Part shown: in pieces, positions 1 through 11,570 of the stretch | Numbering within the stretch: the first letter of the stretch is position 1 | Layout of the letters: the number at the start of each line of letters is the position of its first letter | Assembly: GCA_015680685.1 (NCBI GenBank) | Contig: MNCI01006590.1 | Span: 21,870-85,869, forward strand | Length of the DNA: 64,000 nt | Source of the DNA: Gnetum montanum | Lineage: Eukaryota > Streptophyta > Gnetopsida > Gnetales > Gnetaceae | Reading direction: 5' to 3' | Notes under the pieces: model-generated | The model's input: only the letters and a program-made list of their open reading frames with translations | Databases searched by the model: none | Told to the model about the DNA's origin: nothing | Translations under genes and position numbers: made by a program

Positions 1-2575
1 ATCTACCATGTGCATAGGAAGACCTAGGAGAGCTACAAAATCAAGAAAAATTAACATTATGGTATTCAATTTCTAAATTGGCAAGTGCAAACTTTGTGAT
101 GACTGGAAACCCAAGAAGAAGAGAAAATTGTAATCTTTAACTAATTCCATTTCAAGACATTAATAGCAAAGTTGCCTATGGAAATACAAGAAAACCCAAG
201 TTCAAGCTCAAATTCAATTGCAGTTGACATTAAAAAAAATAGGGCAAAGGCCAAAAAATGTAAAATAAGACATAATAATAATATATACAAATAAGTTCGA
301 AATAGTTGGATGTAGAGTGCCATTTCCATAGGAACTCCCCTATCAGCGATGATGTCATGGCCTCAACATCATCAGAAACTACAACATTAGTGGCAAACCC
401 TCTACACATGCTACTCAAGCAAATTCAGCAATACAAAGGCTATGGAACCTCTACTGCAAATGGCAGGAATGGGACTAAACCATGACTAAAGAAAGAAGCT
501 AGGGTTTACTTCCCCATTGTAAGGACAAAATCTTAACCGTAGCCCATGGCAAAAACCTTTTGCTATGGTGATGGCATCAGCCCTACCTCCAATCTAAAAA
601 ACCTAAGTGTTCAACCCATTGTGGAGCTTTTAGAAGGCTGACAAGTATCTATGGTTGCTGCAGAGGACGATTCATTATGCAAAGCATGAGATATGAAGAT
701 GCAATTACACTAGAGAAAATACCGTTGCCACCCATATTCACTGACTTCATTCTTGATGTTATTCGTGGTTGCTAAAGGCCTACACATGCAAAAACAAAAA
801 TATCAAAGTGTTTGGACAGATGTCATGGAGAAATCAGCTTAGGAAACAAGTAGATGGATATTAAACAAAGAAAAATATGCTAGTGCTTGGGGTTGCTAAT
901 TCAACCATACATGGCAAGCATAGAATATATAGGCAAGCAAAGTTATAGCTATTTTTTTGTTTTAAGAAAAGATATTATTATCCAATGGGATACTAGGCAA
1001 GCATTACTTTATTTTCTATGGGATCCCATGGAATTTGTAACTTTCTATGATGGTTACAACTAAAAACTTCATGATTTTTTTTAGCTTTCCATTACCAAGA
1101 CGAGACTTGCCAACCATGGCCTATATTTCTCAAATTATTATAACTTCTAGGATGGTTATGATTTAATTCCCTTAGATATTTGAAAAATTATTGTAAAATG
1201 GCTTATTGAAGACATCAATTTGGCTACTTTGTTTTAATCCTATGAGTTCATTTCTTTCCATTTTGTTTTAGTTACTTAGCTAATAGTTTAGATAGTATCA
1301 TGCATGGCATTTAATTTTGGGATTTATCCTAGGTTGCTTTTATAGCTCTATTTTTACACAATATTAGACTCCTATTAAGATTTTCCATAGAAAAGTTCAT
1401 GTTGTTGGAAGCCTTAAGAACAATTTAATAGTAGTGTTTTAACAAAATTTCCTATTTTAAGCATAGAGGATCTAGGAAAGTATTTGGTATTTTCATGGGG
1501 TTATAATAGCTTCTTTATTTTTAAAGTTTATTGCCTTGGAATTTCAATTAAGAAATTGTCAAATTTTTTGAAAGCTTTGTTGGATGCAATCTTTGACATC
1601 TATTAACTAGCCAAAATAGAGACTCATACTTTGTCATTTACACAACAATTTATAATAAGACTATCTTTTTGAAATTGCTTGTTAAGCTCAGAGGGTTTGG
1701 ACAATTTGTAGTTATTGAATTAGGAATAGCTTTATTGCAAAGTATTTCCTCCTATCAATTTATCTTGCTTAAATATTTGAGATTTCACACAATTCTACCT
1801 TCTTTTCTTTCTCTTTCTAAGTCCATTGAATCTTGCTCTATTTCTAGTTTTCTTGTGAAACTTTCTCTCTAGGGTAAATTAGGAGTATATTTGTAGAATT
1901 ATGCTTAAATTTTTTTTGTAAAATTTTATTTGTTACAAGTAGGTATTATAAGGATCATATAGACTAAGTGATTAAACAAAATAGGAATCTCCAACAACTC
2001 ATAGTATTTGACAAAGATAGCTAAATTTGTTTATGATAGCCAATTACAGCTTTATACATGATTCAACCATTTCAATATTTGCAATAGCGAACATGTACTC
2101 ACGTCTAGTATGTTTCATAACTACTGAGTTTATTTAAAGGTATATAGGCCTTAGTGTTGCTAGAGACTAGCAAGCACCTAAATCCTATTTGAAGAACACC
2201 TTCAATCTTGTGACTTCCCAAGGTCAGAAGACTATAAGGCCATCCCACATTGGTGGTCTGGTCCTAAACAATCGCCAACAGATGGTAAAGTGTTGGAGGA
2301 AAGGGGTTTTACCATCCCTATGCCAACATCCATAAGGACTCTTAACTATCCTCCTATCTACTAGTAAGGAAGTTCTATACACTACATTGGTTACTTGAGA
2401 AGGCATTAGGCAATACTTACTTCAAAACCATACATGCTTTATGCATCAAAATATCAAAGATAACCCTGAAAAGGACACAACAATCATAAAGGAATGTCCT
2501 ACCTAGGAAGTAATTCTACAAAATAAAAGATTACTAAGCCAAAGACCTCAGGGATCTAGGATTCGATGACAAGCA
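1..2575. other. AT-rich stretch, no gene seen
   Basis: No open frame here has a recognisable domain, and the short frames at 141-418, 1669-1872 and 2224-2406 look like chance frames in AT-rich DNA. I see no tRNA or rRNA and no clear LTR or LINE end. Probably old, unrecognisable repeat DNA. Confidence 0.5.
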
Positions 2576-2579
2576 TAAT

Positions 2580-3830
2580 TTAGCATGGATGCAATGAAGA
2601 TGGGAAGGAAAATGAGTAACATTTCCTTTATGATAATGAAATTTAAATTAGATGAGTACTTAGCTATGAATGTTTTAGCTAACAAACCAGAATGTTTGCT
2701 TGATCAAGTTAAATTTGTTACAAAAAGAAAAGTAGAATAGGAAACAAAGACGAAGGGCATGGAAGAGGGGGGCAAATTGGCTTAATAAGAAGTTGAAAGG
2801 AAAGTTGTTGAGGAGGCCATGAAGGCTCAAGAAGAAGCAACAAAAAAAGCAATAGACAAGGTTGTTAATAACACAGAGAAGAAGGAGGCCACTAGGAGGA
2901 CTTATGAGTTAGCTTCATAAGAATTGGGTGGAGGAGGTGAGAACAAGGAATCATAGTGAAAGAAGGAAAAAGAAGAGGAATTATTATCGACATATCTAAT
3001 GAAGAATTCCTTCATAGAAACTAACCCTTCCTTAGGTGATACTACAAGTAGTGATCCAATGAATCTATACTCAAGAAGTGATCAAACCCTATCATCTCCT
3101 TGCATTGAGATCATCATTCCTTCGATAGAAGCATAAGTGACCAATGAATAAAGATGCAAGTTTCTTAAAAAGAAGTTAACCAAAGGAGGCTAAATGTCTT
3201 ATGGTAAGTCCTAAGAATTAGTTTTAATTCTATGATCATTATTGTTTGTAATATTGAATGAATATATGCTAACACTTATGCTAATGGAAAAATTTGATAA
3301 AGCTAATATGGAACATGCTCAAGAATAAGGAAGATTTCATTAAAAGTATGACACCAAAATTCAAGACAAAGTTAATGAATGTGACTCGAATTGGTAAGAA
3401 ATCAAGTTTTTAGTTTAAACAATTTTTATTTTGTCTAAGGGATAGATCAAACTAAGAATAGTATTCTAACCAAATTTTATTACTTGTCATATTGTTAGAT
3501 GTTGAAATTGTAGTAGAAAGAGGCAAAGTGATGATTAATGATCCAATGTTATCGAACATTGCCTTAAATAGCGAGAAAGTTTAAATGCAAATGGAAGAAA
3601 TTCCTGGCTACAAGGTCATAATGACAACTCTAGATTAACAACAAAGGAATGCCAACATGAGCCTAATGATAGAATTAATGAAGGCTATAGAGAATGAGAA
3701 GAAGCTAGCTACACAAGTGAATGATTTGACAAAAAAGGTAGAATGCCTTGAAGCAGACTCGAGAGGCTACAATGTGGTTATTCATAGTCCACCATATGTA
3801 GCTTACTAGAAAGTATTTGATTTGAATTTT
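2580..3830 (+). pseudogene. Decayed coiled-coil coding remnant of unknown family
   Basis: I do not recognise this as a named family. Read on the plus strand with stops tolerated, about 2.65-3.2 kb gives a Lys/Glu-rich, charged helical stretch (for example EEAMKAQEEATKKAIDKVV). About 3.5-3.8 kb gives a second heptad-like stretch (NEKKLATQVNDLTKKVECLE). Several breaks are TAG codons where Gln would fit. There is no start, no intact frame and no domain motif. It resembles in style, though not in alignable sequence by eye, the longer decayed coiled-coil frame at 55.4-58.0 kb (-), so both may be accessory frames of LTR retrotransposons. It could also be a decayed host coiled-coil gene. Confidence 0.3.
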
Positions 3831-3834
3831 TACT

Positions 3835-5715
3835 TGATAGTTGGCAACATACAGTAGAAATGTCATCCATTTTTTATATTTATTTAGATTTTTTTAGAAG
3901 TATTAGATTTTTTATTTTTGTTTTTATTTTCATTCATTTTTATTTTTAATATTTAATAACTAATGAATAATAAAATTTGCATTTGTCATTGGTTGTGACA
4001 TGATAAATGCAATGTCTCCATATCATTGAATGCCTATACATATGACTCACAAGCCATATTTATGGTATCATTTGGTCACATAATAAGGAAATTTTGTTAA
4101 TTTGATTCCTAGCTTAGAGAATAGTCAACAAGTATCTACAACATGGATTTGAGTCAATCATATAGAGCCTTATTTGAGTGGAATGTACTTGGATACATTT
4201 CATGATCAGTAGCAAGATCAATATTAATTTTTCTCCATAGCATCACTTTAATTTAAAATAGATTTAATGGTGCATCTGAATGATGACAAAGTTTGATCTT
4301 TTTCCTACTGTAGAGGGGAGGTTTTTGAGGATTGATTGTAAGAATGAAAACCTAAAAAGACATTCCCATAACCATTAAAGGATGAGGGTGCTGAAGAAAT
4401 GTTTCATAGCATAATGATTACGTTTTTACACCTAATAAATATTTGGTTGAATGAGTCCAACCCAATTTTGTGTAAATGTGTATTCACTTGGTAATGATAT
4501 CACTTGGTTTGTCTAGCAACATAACTCTTGCTAAATCCAATAGTGGATACACAAGTTTAAAACATAATGATAAATTGAGAAATGGACACCCATCACATGT
4601 AGACTAGAATGGGATTTATTTCCCTTATTTTAATAATTAGCTTAGATTTGGTTGATACAATAGCAAAGATCATATGCCTTACCTAGATTGAAATATACAA
4701 ATATAAACATCACTACTAGATTAGATGGGAAGACAATGGCCTATGATCACCTAATATGACTAAACACTTGATAATTCATTCATGAATTACAACATGGTTT
4801 ATCTCAATGCTTGTAGATCATATGATTGAACATTGTACATATTTGTTGCTCATTATATGGTGTCGTTGCTAAGTCCAATGTTAGTAGTTCAATTTAGTTA
4901 GTTAAAATTATATGAAATAGTTGTTAAGATTTTACCGATTTATCTTTCAAAGTATTTGTTATTGTTCAAGTCACACACACTAATTCCATTATGTTTTCTT
5001 CTCATAGATTGAACAACTCATCACTAGATAAAAATCTTATAATAGACCATGATAAAAATATTGATGATGAATCACAATGAGCCATGATAGAAATATTAAT
5101 GAAGACTCAAATTAGACTAATTAAGCTAGGGTTACTTATGCTTATTAAGACCCTTGCTTCTAAAATGAAAGTGAAAAAAATCTAATCAATAAACCTTAGT
5201 AAATTATTTCATAAAGAAAAATGCTTTAACCATTCGAGGTGTGAATAATGTCTAAATAATTTAAGGTGGTAGCAAATAATTAATAACTAAATTCATAGTG
5301 TCTAATGTTCTTCACATGTTTTTCATAATAAACATGGATTTAATTTCATATATCTTAATCTCGATATCATAATTACTTACTTTATGCATTATATATTAGT
5401 CCTAAAAATTGTCCAAATTGAAAACATTGTGGACAAGAAGATCTTCCAACACAAAAAAAATTGTATATATTTAAGCATGAGAAGAAGATCATGTGCTGAA
5501 GTACAAGCACATTGTAGTGAAGCTAGGCATCTAATGGTGAAGGATTTGACTTGGGCTATTTTCGGTTGTTGCAGTTGTCCAAACTATACAAGTGTGTTAT
5601 GGCTAATTCTCTACAATGCATGGGCTTGGGCCCTATGGGGTCTACATAACCCAAGTTGTTTCTTCCCTCTCTATTCTTGGAGGAAAGAAGAAAAAGACAA
5701 TGGATTCCTTCAATG
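3835..5715. other. AT-rich stretch, no gene seen
   Basis: No convincing coding signal. The 116-codon frame at 5384-5734 has no recognisable motif and sits just upstream of LINE-A, so it may be chance or LINE 5' DNA. A roughly 100-bp segment near 4290-4400 (TTTTTCCTACTG, GAGGGGAGGTTTTTGAG) resembles 53255-53350 and is probably a dispersed repeat. Confidence 0.45.
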
Positions 5716-5879
5716 TCATACCGTAGGACAATGAGATTAATAATGATATGGATAACAATAGTCTACATTTTCATTTTCCTAAAGATATTTTTGATCAAAT
5801 AGTGCATGTCTTTACTCAGCTTTATTTCATTGGTTTTTTTACTAGTAGAATTCCTCTTGCAATGATTTTTTAAGATTAG

Positions 5880-6680
5880 GTTAAAAAGCATAGGGAACCT
5901 AGAAATATCAAGTTAAACTTGGCTTCTAATCTTAGAAAAGGGTTTTTTCTCTTTGCTTTTGAAACTAAGATGATGGCAGATTTTGTGAAGCATCAATCTA
6001 TTGTTTTTTGATCCTTTTAAGTTCTTTAGTCATGTAAGGAGGATTTTGATCTGGAACAAGAAAGCAAAAGTATTCTATTAGTATGGATTGAATTTCTAGG
6101 ACTTCCAACTCATTTCTCTTTGCATGTATATATTCTTGCTTCAAAAATTGATGGGGTTATTGAAATGGAGTCTTTCTCAGGCTTTCATCCAAAACCAATT
6201 TGGCAAGTTTGTGTTAAATTAGATATGCAAAACCAAAGGCCAAAATTGCCTAAGTTAATTTAAAAGGAAGAACATTTGTACAAAATATATCTTATCTCAT
6301 GCTTCTGAATCAATGTTACAACTACCTTGATACCTATCATAGAAGAGCTCAATGTCCAAAGCTATTAGCCAAGCTTGAAGCTGAGAGAATTTTAGCTAAA
6401 CAAGTAAATGAAGAATTACAAAAGAAGAATATATCTGTGGATCAAGGAAATGCTACTATCGAGAAACACTCTTTAGGTAATCCATCTTCTTTAGACTTCA
6501 AAAAGGTAGATCTTGAAGATATGAATATTGAGGATACTAATGCTACCTCTTCAAAGAATCCTCAAGACCAAGAAGAAAATTCAAAAGAAGTTACTGGGAG
6601 TGAGTTACTCAGAATTCTTACACCTCAATCATACAAGATAATCCTATCTTCAGCAATTTTCCTAAGGGCCATCAATCCCC
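5880..6680 (+). pseudogene. LINE-A ORF1 (DUF4283-like plus zinc knuckle), broken
   Basis: In plant L1 elements ORF1 is an RNA-binding protein with an N-terminal DUF4283 fold and a CCHC zinc knuckle. Here the DUF4283-like part reads through several stops (fragments such as KGFFLFAFETKMMADFVKHQ near 5.94 kb and WISRTSNSF with neighbours near 6.09 kb). The knuckle is visible near 6312-6355 as CYNYLDTYHRRAQC: the first Cys, the His and the last Cys are at CX2-X4-H-X4-C spacing, but the second Cys is Tyr. The tail to 6684 is open and rich in Glu, Asn and Lys. The open part of about 128 codons is a fragment, not a gene start. Confidence 0.65.
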
Positions 6681-6814
6681 AATAGCTACAAATAATATCA
6701 TTCCCCTAGTAGAAGATTAGGTACTCGTTGTTCTTTATTTAACTTTTTTGAATCCAAGAATTCTTTTAAGGGTTTAGCTGTTGAGGGAGATCCTCCCTCA
6801 TCTTTCCATTCACA

Positions 6815-7530
6815 ATGAAGTGTCTTTCTTGGAATGTAAGGGAACTCTCAAATCCGCAAAGAAGATATATAGTTTGAGACTATATTTATAGGAAGTATCT
6901 AGATGTAGTTTTCATTCAAGAAGTTAAAATTCAAATATTCAAACTTCAAACTTATTATAAATGTATTTTTCCCAATAATTATTATGTCTCTTCTACTCAT
7001 AAGCATGGTAAAGTTGGAGCAATCAATCTGATTCATAGCAAATGGTAGAAGTTTGTTATTGATCAAGGCAGTGATGATTCGAGGCATTATTGTTGGGTTC
7101 AATTTCAATATGCAAATGAAATTTTGGGCTTCGTTTCTATCTATGCTTCTTGTAACTTAAATGACCGAAAACTATTTTAGAACTAGCTATGTCATAACTT
7201 GTCTACAACTAATTGGGTTATTGCATGGGACTTTAATATGATGAAGAATCTAGAAAATAAAATTGAAGGATAAATAGGTGATTTAGATAATAGTGAGATC
7301 CTCTTTTAGTTGTAGTTGAAGAGGAAATTAAATTTGCATAAAGCTAATCAAAATGACCTTTCTTCTAGAATTTCTAATTGGTTTACTTGGACTAATGCTA
7401 GACAAGAGGATTCTTGCATTTCTTCTAGGTTGGATCAAGTTTACATGTTTAAGAATGCTTCTATGTAATTTACTACTATCAATGGTGCTCTTGTCCAAGT
7501 GGATTATACTTAGGTTCTTTCTTATCATTA
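6815..7530 (+). pseudogene. LINE-A ORF2 endonuclease (EEP) domain, broken
   Basis: The ATG at 6815 opens with MKCLSWNVRELSNPQRR, the usual N-terminus of plant L1 ORF2 and the beta strand of the APE-like endonuclease. Further motifs follow in order: a QEVK segment (normally QETK, the catalytic Glu) near 6.92 kb, GFVSIYA near 7.13 kb, WDFNMM near 7.23 kb (normally GDFN), and SRLDQVYM near 7.43 kb (normally SRLDRF). The domain nicks genomic DNA to prime reverse transcription. Stops (mostly TAG and TAA) interrupt it repeatedly, so it is inactive. Confidence 0.7.
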
Positions 7531-8112
7531 TCCTATTTTTTTCATCCCTTTTCTTTTTTAGTTGCTCTCACTCTTCTAATGATCTCTACATTTTCAACAT
7601 AGTCTTTCTTCATAGTAGCTCAATGTGCTCTTTATTGATGCAAATTTGGAATTTGCATCCTAGGTCCACAAGATATAATGATTGGATAGATTTTTGGACT
7701 AATGCTTGTACTCACTTTTAGCATTTGTCTAAACATGTAGAGAAAATTGTGGCTTCTTGAATAGTTTTGCATAAATCCAACCTTAGTAAGGATATCATCT
7801 TCTTACAAAATACAATTAATAGAGGCAAAGCTACAAAGGCTCAAATTCGAAGTCTACAAATGTCCAAGGAAATTATATGCATTATTGATCATCATGAAGT
7901 TAGAGAAGCTCACCTTCATGCCTAACTTTCTTGGCTTCATATGGGTGACTAGGCTACTAACGATTTTTTTTCATTTCCTCAAATAGAGATAACACTTCCC
8001 AAAAATCCTAGCTATTTAGGTTTATGGTAATATATTCACTTCCAAAAATGACATTTTACAAGCCTTCCTTGATTATTCTAATATTTTTTGTAAAGAAAGT
8101 ATTGATCTAGCT

Positions 8113-9490
8113 ATGGTTGATAATTGTTTGGAAGTCGTTACTCCTTTTAATCGTTCCATATTTAGTGATGTTGTCCTTGTCTCTAAAGATGATCTTTTTA
8201 AGGCTCTACAGCAACTTCATGATGACAAAGTCCATAGTATCAATGGTCTTTCTACAAAATTCTTTAAAAAATTTTGGTCCTTTCTTCAAGATACAGTTTA
8301 CAATGTGTATAAGGAAGCTCTTACAAAAGGTTCTTTTGACAAAGTTATCAATGCTGGAATTATTAAGTTACTTGCCCAAAACAAGAGACAGTATGTGCAT
8401 CAACAATTGGCACCCAATTACTCTTTTGAATTTCATATACAAATTGTTGCTAAAGCTATGGCCAATCAATTAAAATTGTTTTTTCCTTGGCTCATTAGCA
8501 AAGAGAATACTAGTTTTGTTCAAAGGAGGTACATCTTAGACAATGTGGTTACTATTGTTGAGGGTATGCATTGGGCTTCTTACACAAAACAAAAAGTCAT
8601 TCTTCTTAAACTTGATTTTTCAAAACCTTATGAAAAGCTTGACTGGTCTTTTTTAAGAAGTGTTATTAAACATCATATTTTAGGTAATGTTTTTGAAAAT
8701 CATATTGATCTACTTTTATCATATGCCTCTTCAGTTATATGCATAAATGAGAAATTTTCAAGGGTTATTGAGGTCCAAAGATTAGTCTGATAGGGATGCC
8801 CTTTAGCTCCTTATCTTTTTATCATTGCAGCTTATGATCTTAAAGATGTGCTTAGAGCTCACAGTGATTCTATGAGGTTAAAAAGAATTGCTCTTCTTGC
8901 AGATGGAAAGGATCTCATTTATAGCCAATTTGCAAATGACCCATTTCTCACTTTGATTGAGGATCATAATAATTTTAACACTATCATGGATTGTATCAAC
9001 ATTTACTGTAGAGCTTCAAGAGCCAAAATTAATTGGAGGAAAACTCAAGCTATTCATTCAAGCTTCTCTCCAAGGCCTGCATGGACAAATAATTATAATA
9101 TCAAGTAGCTTTCTCCTATAGATGTTTTTGCTCTTTTGGGCATTCCAATAGCATTATTTTCTACTCTTGCTCTATGGCATAATGTAGTAGAAAAGGTTCA
9201 ACAAAAGGTTTTGAAATGGGCTGCAAAACCCTTATCTCTTGCAAGCAAATTTATAATTGTCAACAATATTTGCGCTCCACTCATGTATACTACTCTTCAT
9301 TCATGGCTCCTTCTAAATTATCCTTTCAAAGCATTGATAAGGATAACACAAAGCTTTTCATTGAGTTACTTAAGATATCTATCTTTTAAGTAAGGATCAA
9401 GGTGGCTAGCGATTCCTATCTATTGAGTAACAGAGTATTCTTTTGGCCTCTAAATAGTTCACTCGTTGAAAAGAAGGTAAAGAAGCTTGT
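8113..9490 (+). pseudogene. LINE-A ORF2 reverse transcriptase, broken, FADD changed to FAND
   Basis: The longest open part (225 codons, 8113-8790) covers the RT fingers and palm, with GIIKLLAQN, FVQRRYILDNVV and LLKLDFSKPYEKLDW matching the LINE RT blocks. After a TGA, which replaces the usual Arg-Gln before GCPLAPYLF, the same order continues: GCPLAPYLFIIAAYDL, then the catalytic block as SQFANDPFL (normally QFADD) near 8.93 kb, then the LGIPI and WAAKPLSLASK thumb segments up to 9.39 kb. Loss of one catalytic Asp (GAT to AAT) plus stops make it inactive. The family is clear from motif order. Confidence 0.75.
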
Positions 9491-9744
9491 AACCTTTGGG
9501 CTCTATTAAGGTTTTCAATTTTGTGTTTTTAAAATTTGTGGTCGCCTTAACAAAAACACACATACCTTATGCCCTACCACCAAACATGCATCCTCCCCCC
9601 ACCACGCAGCCCACCATGCATGCTTTAAAGTGCCTATGGACTCTTGCTTGCAGGAGGGATCACTCCTTCAATGCAATGTTTTGGGACTCTTAATGCTGCA
9701 CTTCAATCTCTAGGAAAGTTATGGCAACCAGAGTAACCTATTTC

Positions 9745-9749
9745 CTAGT
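9745..9749. repeat. Target site duplication, 5' copy (CTAGT)
   Basis: CTAGT lies directly before the TG that opens the first LTR and is repeated exactly at 29784-29788 directly after the CA that closes the third LTR. Five-base duplications are normal for Ty3/gypsy integrase. It shows that the two outer LTRs bound one insertion. Confidence 0.85.
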
Positions 9750-11311
9750 TGAAACACCGTGAAAATTGTGAGTCAGCCTCAGGCAAAGATTCGCGATCAG
9801 GCAAGAATACATCACCGAATTCCAGAAGGGAGAACAAGGCAGAGTAAGGCAAAGAGATGCGTAGCATCAAGTCTTCGATTTCCTTTGCAGATTTCCAACA
9901 TCACTATGTTTTATCTTTGTACGCTATATCATGCGACGTAGCGTAATGACGCTTAGCGTGATTCTGTTCAACATAGTTTAGTATCAGAAGGCAACTTACT
10001 TCGGGATCTAGAGAGGCTTAAGTAGTGTAATATGCGAATTATCGTATATTTTGCTAAGTCTTTTTTCCAAGGCCAAGTTTACGCTTTGTTACGCACGGCA
10101 ACGTAATGAGCTTCGAAAAAGTCAAAGAAAGTCCAGAAGAAGCACAACAGATCAACTCTTCTTCCTTTTCTTGCGGACAGATCACCTTACGCTCGTTACG
10201 CAATGCAGCGTATCTCAGCGTAATGCATCGGCAAGCTAATCATCGTTTACGCTTCACTACGCTCGGCGGCGTAAACGAGTGTAAAATAGCTTGAATACAT
10301 TGTTTTCATGCTTTGTTATGCTCCTGCATGCGACACAACGCGAATGAGCATAATGTAGCCCAAAGTCAGCTGAAACATGCCCGATGCACATCTGTTATTC
10401 ACACGCAGAGTATTGTGCGTAATCATAAAGTTCAACACAAAGCTGGTTAGGTCAACGACATTTTGAAAGGTTTGAAACACGTGTCATCACAGCCAAACCT
10501 TCTCCACACGTCGTCAAACCTATAAATACTTCAGTTAGCGAAAACATACAGGGAGACATAGACAAAAGAACACAGAGACAAAAAAATAAGAGAGAGCAGC
10601 ACTTCGGCAATTTTTGACAGCATCACCTTCTAACAGAGCCAGAGCATATTTCACTTGAGCATTGGCAGCAGGAGCGATTACCCCTTTGGCGAAGACACAA
10701 CTTTCTCCATTGGTGATCATCGGCAGTTTCGAGCAAAGACTACCTAAGGCAAAAGGAGCAGATCAGAGATTAAGAGATCATCTGGTGTGGTTTGTGAGTT
10801 TCTATTGGTCAGAAGCAGTTGATCAATAGACGTCAGAACTTGACCTTCCTTGCATCCCATATCTAGTCTACGAGGTAGATCGGACTCCATTCTGTATTTC
10901 TGCTTAGACAGTTTTCCTTGTTATTTTGTGTCTGCTTCACACAAGGCAATCGGGGTCTCCCCAGTGTAATGTGATATACCAAATATTCATTTTTTGGGTC
11001 AAAGCCATAGATCTTGAAATCACGCATTTCTCTCACGTCTAATTCTCTTTACCGTGTTAGCGTTATCATCGTTATAATTTATCTGCATCATTTTTCTCTC
11101 ATTTTGCGATTCGTTGAATCAAATCGTTCCATGCAACATCCATAATCTCCATCGGTTTACTGATTAGTAAGTCCCTGTCTGATCGACAAGACCGTTTAGG
11201 GCACCGCGGATTCATTTTTCCAGCATAGCCCTCGCATGGATCCATGGTCAAAACTGTGTACACGGAGTTTTGTTTGGTATTTTCCAGCTGCCGACATTTT
11301 CCGTCGTTACA
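9750..11311 (+). repeat. LTR A (5' LTR)
   Basis: Starts TGAAACACCGTG and ends CGTCGTTACA, giving the standard TG...CA ends. About 1.56 kb, repeated at 25503-27049 and 28207-29783. It contains a TATA box at 10521-10528, a G-box CACGTG at 10478-10483 and a W-box-type core (GGTCAA, reverse of TTGACC) just upstream of that. The U3 is filled with TTACGC/GCGTAA words in imperfect inverted pairs. Compared with LTR C it has lost one arm of a hairpin near 10407-10422. Confidence 0.9.
10478..10528 (+). promoter_or_regulatory. LTR A core promoter: G-box and TATA box
   Basis: A CACGTG palindrome (10478-10483) stands 43 bases before a TATAAATA (10521-10528). LTR C has the same pair at the same spacing (28949-28954, 28992-28999). 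LTR B has them closer together (26245-26250, 26268-26275) because it lacks the segment between. Transcription would be expected to start about 30 bases after the TATA box. G-box and W-box cores are common in stress-responsive plant promoters; activity here is not shown. Confidence 0.6.
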
Positions 11312-11570
11312 GTTTTCTGGCCCTAGAAGGAGGGCGTAGGCCCCGATCCGTATTTTTTACGGGTAGCCCTATTCGCGATCTATACCCACGTTGCCAAAAA
11401 CGTGAACATAATACCTCTAGGGAAGTTTACGAAAGTTCGTGAGGTGTAGATCGGTTACCTTAACGATTCCCCTGGAATCCTGCAGGGTAGAAAGCCTAAA
11501 CGCAATCTTCTTTGTCCATCTTTTTTTCTCTTAGATCCAGTCGTTTATTGTCAATTAATCTACCTGATCA
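11312..11570 (+). other. Leader between LTR A and gag
   Basis: About 260 bases of non-coding leader. The primer binding site should start within a few bases of 11312. The best candidate begins TGGCCCTAGAAGG at 11318, since the TGG would pair with a tRNA CCA end, but I cannot match it to a known tRNA. The leader contains short inverted repeats, such as around ACGTTGCCAAAAACGT near 11388-11403, of the kind expected for packaging structure. Confidence 0.4.

Larger units (their letters stand above)
5720..9744 (+). mobile_element. LINE-A, L1-type non-LTR retrotransposon, decayed
   Basis: The order is that of a plant L1-type LINE on the plus strand: an ORF1 with a DUF4283-like region and zinc-knuckle remnant (about 5.88-6.68 kb), an ORF2 start with an exonuclease-endonuclease-phosphatase (EEP) domain at 6815, then reverse transcriptase from about 8.11 kb to 9.4 kb. 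All parts carry stops and frameshifts, so it cannot move by itself. The 5' end is not defined. The 3' part is cut at 9744 by insertion of the LTR composite, and I could not recognise its continuation after 29788. Decay is heavier than in LINE-B, so it is older. Confidence 0.8.

Noticed and set aside
11318-11335. A definite primer binding site
   Set aside because: TGGCCCTAGAAGGAGG starts with TGG near the LTR end, but I cannot match it to a tRNA 3' end, so no tRNA is named.
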